Positions 56,480-64,000 of a stretch of DNA of 64,000 nucleotides are shown here, piece by piece. A program made the translations under genes and the position numbers. The stretch is from Brachynemurus nebulosus (lineage: Eukaryota > Arthropoda > Insecta > Neuroptera > Myrmeleontidae): contig JAPWDM010000008.1 in NCBI GenBank assembly GCA_035578155.1, positions 19,288,842 to 19,352,841 on the forward strand, in the 5' to 3' direction. The notes below the pieces were generated by a model that saw only the letters and a list, made by a program, of their open reading frames with translations, was not told where the DNA came from and ran no database searches. Every line of letters begins with the position of its first letter. The first letter of the stretch is position 1.

Positions 56480-58730
56480 CTATATGTATTCTTTTGAACT
56501 GATGCTGCAGAGAACAGGAATGGAATGACAACGGGGAGAAGTTAAATGAATACAGTAATGATATCAAAAAAAAATTCGGGAAATATTTAATTTTGACAAC
56601 TATGCTCCCTATTGAGGACGGTTGAAGTACACCGAATACATATACGTAGCATTCCACGACCATTTACACTGTCATAGTGGATTCCCTGTATGACCTGTTT
56701 CTTGTTTGTTAAATGATTGTTATGTGTATCATTTCCGTTAATAAATAAATTTTATATTTTTCGTGCTGTTTTTTTCCCTTACACCAACTAAAACGAGAAA
56801 AATAGCATCCATTGAAATTGCTTGTTATTTGTATTTGTAAATTTTTATATTTTTATTTTACTAAATTGATATTCCCTGTTTAATGACTTAATAATCGTTT
56901 GTATATAGTTATTTTCCCCTTTTCATATTGCTTTCAAATACTATTAAAATTGATTTTTCGTTAGGAAATTGCCCTTCGTAACCTAATAAATTTTTAGTAA
57001 GAAAATATGTAAATTAATGGACATAAATAAGTTTGGTAATGTGAGTTTATGGAAAAGAATTTTTTTCCTTCGTCAATATTTTTGAAAGCAAATGGAAATG
57101 TTGATAATCTTTTTCTGTTAATTTATTTCATTTGAGCGGATTAAATTTTGACATTCTATTACAATATGTTATAGCATTATCCGCGGCCATTGGATATAGT
57201 CACTAACAGTTCTTGAAATATTACGAAACAATAATAACTTTCACACATGTACCAAGTGTTATGGGAATTCGAGTGTACTGTGAATCTTTATAGTATGAAT
57301 GCATTACATAACTCCTTTATATAACATTTTAGGTAAGTACATTTAGTATGTACATTGTGTGCATACTTATTGTAAGTTCCGACCATAATAGTAATCTGTA
57401 ATATATAATAATGGATGGTAACCGTAGTTACGTTTTAAATTAATTATTGTAAAAATATAATATCGATAATAAAATTTTACTTTTTTGAGAAGAAACTGCA
57501 AAATTTTGAAAGAAAAACTGTGGTATTCGCTTCATTTTCAAAATACGTACGTATACAAATTATGTCCTGCAATAGTTATAGTCGTATTTGCTCAAAAATT
57601 GACATTAAATTATTTCATTAAATTTCAACCACATTTGTGCCACTTTGTTACTTGCTTCAAAAAAAAAAATGCGTAGAAACTGGCTTTACGCTTTGTCTAG
57701 TAGTATAATATAATAGTGTTCATTGGTCTGTGGTAAATAATCTTCGTTTCTCGATTAAAATTAGCACTAGGTATAAACTTAAAAAATAATATTAGCATTT
57801 TTATTATTTTAAATAATATTACTCTAAGGAGACTTTACAATGGAGGAAGGAGGACTATTTCAATGTACTTTTAAGTGAGATTTATTGTACCAAATATTGT
57901 TTGAATAAACCAAAATAAATTTGGTTTACTCTTGACGTGCAATAACTGTATCTTAAAATATTTAAAGGTTTCAATCAATTGTTTTATAAATATTTGCTAC
58001 CGATTCATACATTGCATTGCGGTCGATTGTTTCTTAGATACATATCTTAAGTATGTATGTATTGTAGACAAAAGCATACAATTTCATGGTAAATATCGTT
58101 ATTTTATTCGCAGTGAACCGAGACAAAACATATTAGAATATTTATGAGTTCATTCTCTGCGGCTCATATCTCAAGCTCTGAGACAGCAACGTTGAAATAT
58201 ACGTAAATAAACAAAATTTTAAATTAAAATATATTGTAGCACCTACCCAGGTATGCTACCTGATACCAACTCAATCAACTTGATATACCGATCCGGTGTC
58301 AGATTATCCAAAAAGATGAGTCAATAACCTTCATCAGAAAGTGACTGTGCATATATGTATATAAAAGTTATGTCATACTATTTATCAAATACTGAGCGAC
58401 TGATGTCAAGGACTAAATTTTTAAACACAAATGTGTAAATAGATATGAAAAAATTCAATGCACAAAATATGTCAAGTGTATTCCATACGATATACCCGAC
58501 TTAAAGGGTGTATAAGCAATTATTTAATTTGTTTGTAAGTTTGTAACACAGACCTTAGCTTTATTGAAATTCAACACTTTCTATAGGAGTATTTTATATA
58601 AGAGAATAAGGCTTGAGAAAGGTTAAAGAGTCCATCTGGGAATTATCATACACAAAATGAACTTGACATGATAATTAAATTTTTTGAAATTGGATCTCTT
58701 TTTGTAAGGTAAACATATTCACCGTATTTT
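56480..58730. other. Unassigned AT-rich sequence
   Basis: Several short ORFs, none with domains or splice context. No repeat of the families above is recognised. Confidence 0.35.
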
Positions 58731-58863
58731 TTTTACTTTTTAGCGAATTTTCGTTCTGGAAATTCAGCTATTACAGCAGCTCTAATGGTCAGACCTAAGT
58801 CCCAGGCAACGGCAGAAATTTGTTTTGGAGCCTCTAGAACCCGAATATCTACTTCACTAAAAT

Positions 58864-58873
58864 TTATATATAC

Positions 58874-58958
<85 letters not shown>
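58864..58958. repeat. (TA)n microsatellite, left half
   Basis: About 42 TA units up to the mariner-derived insertion. Confidence 0.98.
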
Positions 58959-60110
<1,152 letters not shown>

Positions 60111-60439
60111 GTATTTATGTCTGTACGCGATGACTCTCAAACGAAACTTTTAATGCTTATGAAATTTGGTATGCGAGCTGGAATCCGGATTGGTTCAGCT
60201 AAGTTCGTTAGCCAGACACGTCGGATGCCCAGAAGTAGGTTTTTTGGCCATTTTTTATCATTCGATCCTATCATTAGACAGTTAGATTTTTACATCGTTG
60301 AAAAGGGAAAAAATTATGAAGAAAATGTTCTTATAATTTTTTTTTATGTTAAGTAGTTCTCGAGAAAATTGTAATTTTTTATTATTTATTATATTGCTAA
60401 TGCTTTCTTTACGATACGAAATATAGAAAATAGTATACT

Positions 60440-60550
60440 GAGCAATAAGTGCGGGAAATTGTCGATTGCCCACGAAAACGAAGTTGAGCGCACTCACTGC
60501 GTTCGTACGCTCATTCGCTTGAGTGGGCAATCAACAATCCCGCACGAGTA
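60440..60550. repeat. Imperfect palindrome, ~110 bp
   Basis: GTGCGGGAAATTGTCGATTG pairs with CAATCAACAATCCCGCAC, and ATAGTATACTG at the outer left mirrors CACATACTAT at the outer right. The centre (GCGCACTCACTGCGTTCGTA) is GC-rich. Related 'GTGCGG' phrases recur to 62060. It may be a small fold-back element. Confidence 0.6.
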
Positions 60551-61339
60551 GCACATACTATTTTTTATTAGATACGAATTTCACATACTTTTTTCTAATA
60601 TTATTACTATTTTTGACATTTTTATTACTTTTTAAAGTGATATTTTTGAGTGTTCGTCTTTTTTTTCTGAATTAAATATTGTTTAAATGGTGATTGTTGG
60701 TGATTTCTATAGAAATAGTTATGAAATATTTATTAAATGAAAAATCAAGGGGCTGCTTTGCGTGTTGTTATTAAATTTTGAGTGTTTTATTGTCAATTTG
60801 CGTGTGAAAAGTTTACTTTCCGCACGCAAAAAAGTATGTGGGAAGAGTACAGTGGGCAAACAGCTATTTTGCGTACAGAAATATGTGCGCAAAGTTAGTA
60901 CTTCCGCCGCGTGAGTAATAAAAAAAAAATTTTTTCTAGATAAAACAAATGCTAGTTAGGTGTTTCTATGTATGTGTTATAATAACAATAGTTCTGTGGG
61001 CGCATGTAATTTCCGCAGTTTTTTTAAAATGCATCAATTGTTTGTTAATTTATGTGGTAAATTCCTCACTAATCAGAAAATCAACATAGATAAGTATGTA
61101 CACGACAAACCTATATACCGGTTTTTTGATAATTGCCATTCCATTTATTCCGAAAATATTAACAAAAAAACTAAACTACTTTTTTAGAAATTTGGGCGAA
61201 AGGAAATGCTAATTATGAAGGTGATTAATATTCAGCTAGCTCCTTACTATCATGAAAATTTAGGCAATGGAAAATGCTAAAAATGCTAATCAGACAGGTG
61301 ACTCATTTTCAATTAACTGCTTTCATTTCATAAGAATTC

Positions 61340-61645
61340 GGGCAAAGGGAAACTAAACTAACCAAACCTAAATTAACCTCACCACCTAGTTTTATATCAA
61401 AGTCGAAGTATATTATTATATAAAAGCTAACTAAACTAACCTAACTTTAATTAAACTCACCACCTAACTAACCTAACTTTAATTAAACTACCACCTAGTT
61501 TTTCTATCAAAGTCGAAATATATTGTCAAAACTAAACTAAACTAACCTAACCTTAACTAGCCTTACCACCTAGCTTTATATCAAAATCGAAGTATATTGT
61601 CAAAACTAATTAAACTAACCTAACCTATCTTCAAAAAATATTCCA
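61340..61645. repeat. Minisatellite with CTAACCTAA core
   Basis: About four degenerate units containing AACTAACCTAAC, ACCACCTAG and TATCAAAGTCGAAGTATATT. The CCTAA phrase resembles the insect telomere repeat (TTAGG) but never runs for more than two units, so it is not an interstitial telomere tract. Confidence 0.65.
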
Positions 61646-62214
61646 TAATTTAATGTTTTGTGTTTGGTCCTATGAACAGCATTTCTAAAGAACTTTCTAA
61701 TGATATACCTACCATAAGTGGGGTCTTACAATTTAAAAAAATAGGATTGAGTTGGTTGAAGTCTAAGGAGTTGGTTGTAAAAGTTTCCCATACCGCTCAT
61801 AATGGTTTCCCCTTCGTGTTCTAGAAACTGTTTTAACAGATTTTAATCACCTATTACCGTTCTAAAGATACAAAGCCTGGCTTGTTTTTAAATTGACACC
61901 CTGTTTACGTATCAAAGACACCAGTAAAATATAATTTTATCAAAAAATAATTAGTTTTATTTTCAGTTGTTTAGTGCGGAAAATACACATAGGATTATGA
62001 TAGTTTCAAAAGATGAGTGCGGAATTTACATATAATATTTTGTTTGGTGCGGAAATTACTACCGCCCAGTTCTGTCTCATCTTTTAAAACTATTGTATGA
62101 TGTCCTCCTTTAGAGAGAAAATATAATTTATAAATATTTGCATACCTAGAAAAAGAAATCGAAAACTATAGTTATGTAATGTAATAATATATTGTTAAAT
62201 GGATATATGTTACA

Positions 62215-62390
62215 CTGTATGAGATCCGTTAGGGTCCTGAGGACCCAAAAGCGCCAAAAACTAACTACTCAACTGATTTTGAAAATTGTTTCAGTCAGAA
62301 AGCTAAACTATTTTAAATGGATACAAGTCTTAGATTAGATCCACCAGTACCCAGCTGGTGGTACCCATGCTGCGACAGGGGTATTATAAA
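62215..62390 (+). repeat. Repeat A tail, copy 2
   Basis: One diverged 120-bp unit (GAGGACCCAAAAGCGCC, CTGATTTTGAAAATTG, GAAAGCTAAACTATTTTAAA) and the terminal GCTGCGACAGGGGTATTATA, matching 11430-11606. Confidence 0.82.
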
Positions 62391-62649
62391 TTATAGATGC
62401 GCAACAGCTAATGTTGATGCACCGTTTTTTATAAAGTAACTTTTAAGTGTGTTGCTGGTATGATCCTTCTTGAAAATTAAATGTGGTGTATGGTACGTTA
62501 ATGTTGGTGATGATGTATCTGCCCTCGTTGGTTTCAAGCTCACAATCTATCAGAAAAAAGCGAAACTGCTAACTGTTAAATCAACTTTTAATTTTTGTAA
62601 TTACATTTTGATGTGCAATTTTGTTAACTATATTAGGTGTTGTTTTTAG

Positions 62650-63150
62650 GCTCGTTCCGTACCGAAAGTTTATTTTTGGGAGGGAGGGGACTGCACGCTT
62701 ATCAAACACACCGAAAAACACGAAAATTCATGAAATTTTGGCGTAAAAATGGTAGTGGTGAGGATTAAAAATTCAAATCCCCAAACGGATACTAATTCAA
62801 TCAATATAGATACATAATTTCAAACCTTAGTTTCAATTTGTTTTTGGGGGCTCTAGATGTGCGTTATTTATGCATTAAGCACTCCGAAAAATATAATTAA
62901 TTTTACTTGTCTTAACGTTTACCAACCTGCTCTGGGAAACTAAATTTTTGATAGGTATGTTGTAGAAACGTATTCTAGACCTAAAGACTGAGGTCCATTG
63001 TAATTTTACAAAAAATTACCCCCACTTATACTGTGTTATTGTTGCTACAAAGCAACTCTACTTACCGAATTTCAGCTTCTTTCGTCTGTGGTAGGTCACT
63101 AGACCCTAGGCATCGCTAAAATCTATAAAATTAGATTCGACGGATTCTGA
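62650..63150 (+). repeat. Dispersed repeat family B, copy 2
   Basis: Shared phrases with 6500-7800: ACACCGAAAAACACGAAAA, AATTCATGAAATT, GGATACTAATTCAATCAAT, ACTTACCGAATTTCAGCTTC and TTGTTGCTACAAAG in place of TTGTTGTGCATTGG. The order matches the end of copy 1, but without the (TA)n tract. Confidence 0.55.
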
Positions 63151-63743
63151 AACTAGTAGATAAAGGACAATAGTTTATATTTTCGGAGATAATTCCACCA
63201 AAAACAGTGGATTGATTTTGCAGATTTTATCAAATTATTTAGTTTTATTATAAACGTTATTTATGCATTATATCATTTTATCAGTTAGACTGAGTCTGTA
63301 AGTAATGTGTCTAAGCTACAGTGTTCTCACGCGAAATTGCCTTTCTCACTATAAGTTTTTTTTTTTTATGTTTAACGTAAATACCCTAATTTTTATTCAG
63401 AATACCATAATTTTCACTCTAAAATTTTGCACGTAGGTGACACCAATTCATGGAACTTCCCCTTACTTAAACTTCTTTTGTATTTTCAAACAAAAGTGTT
63501 GTATCTACGCAATGTTTCAAGTCGATTTTAGTGATTAAATATAGATGGTTCAAATTAAAATTTATAAAAATGATTAATAAAGTTTCGGTAAATAGAAATC
63601 TGTGTTGTAAATTAGTAATTTATAAAACATATGCATATTTTTTTATTTAACTTTGTAGATGGACCTGAAGGGATTCTACTCTAACTCATTATTTAACGAA
63701 ATTCAACGTAAATTTTATCAATGTTTAGGTATTTCATAAACAT

Positions 63744-64000
63744 AATGAATTGGCCATTTGCCAAGGTACATCGAGTGTTCAAGTATCAGCCAAAGCTGGA
63801 CATTAAGTGAACATATGAATATCGGTGTATGTTTAAAATACGAACAAAAGTCCGCCATACATTAATAATGTTTCACAGGCACTCGATAACATTTGAAATT
63901 AAAAAGTGTAACTATCCGTCTCGCATTAAAGAGAGGATGTGTTTGATTGATTATCGGAATTGGAGTGGCACTCGAACGAACGGTCGGTGGCCTAATTGGT
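63744..64000 (+). repeat. tRNA-bearing repeat, third copy, cut by window end
   Basis: Module X (AATTGGCCATTTGCCAAGG to TTTGAAATTAAAAAG) is followed by the start of module Y (CGTCTCGCATTAAAGAGAGG, TGGAGTGGCACTCGAACGAA) and the first 19 bases of the tRNA-like sequence (GGTCGGTGGCCTAATTGGT). Confidence 0.88.

Noticed and set aside
61340..61645. Interstitial telomere tract
   Set aside because: CCTAA occurs at most twice in a row within a longer ~85-bp minisatellite.

Overview
The window looks like AT-rich, repeat-dominated nuclear DNA from an arthropod, most likely an insect. The evidence is its mobile-element mix: a Jockey-like LINE, a Penelope-like element with a GIY-YIG domain, hAT, pogo/Tigger, mariner and PIF/Harbinger DNA transposons, a Helitron with A|T insertion, and a Ty3/gypsy fragment. 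Many (TA)n microsatellites are also present. I see no complete, recognisable host gene, no rRNA, no CRISPR and no operon organisation. A hemipteran would fit, but nothing here decides the order.

Layout. 0-2 kb: a 5'-truncated Jockey-like LINE on the minus strand. 2-12.5 kb: a TIR/fold-back element, two hAT MITEs with 8-bp target duplications, a dispersed repeat ('B'), a composite repeat ('A') made of a (TA)n-bearing head, a ~120-bp tandem array and a tail, then a retroposed sequence with a poly(A) tail and a 12-bp target duplication. 12.7-18.8 kb: a non-autonomous Helitron, a TA-type MITE, a fold-back element and a candidate microexon gene for a secreted protein (minus strand; two coding exons readable). 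19.6-26.8 kb: a mariner-related repeat, a decayed Harbinger transposase, a MITE, and two pogo-like elements that keep PHD-finger remnants, one of them nested in a LINE ORF1 remnant. 26.8-40 kb: mostly unassigned AT-rich DNA with a hAT MITE, a repeat that carries tRNA-like sequences, a tRNA-Arg pseudogene, a pogo-like element between inverted repeats, and a gypsy RNase H fragment. 40.7-43 kb: a Penelope-like remnant between inverted copies of its own terminal sequence, each with a hammerhead-like core. 45.05-48.71 kb: a CACTA-like element containing a spliced coding cassette amplified three times in tandem, which is the least explained object here. 49-51.3 kb: an inverted copy of the 2-kb element's internal sequence, a small secreted-peptide ORF and a third pogo-like element. 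51.3-58.7 kb: little beyond a promoter-like patch near 54 kb. 58.7-64 kb: a second copy of composite repeat 'A' whose (TA)n tract was split by a mariner insertion, further repeat copies, and the start of another tRNA-bearing repeat.

The genes do not form a pathway. The region reads as a layered record of insertions, and several insertion orders can be read from nesting: MITE in repeat B, pogo in LINE ORF1, mariner in (TA)n, and a fold-back element in an intron. All coding calls are hand translations; no database search was possible.
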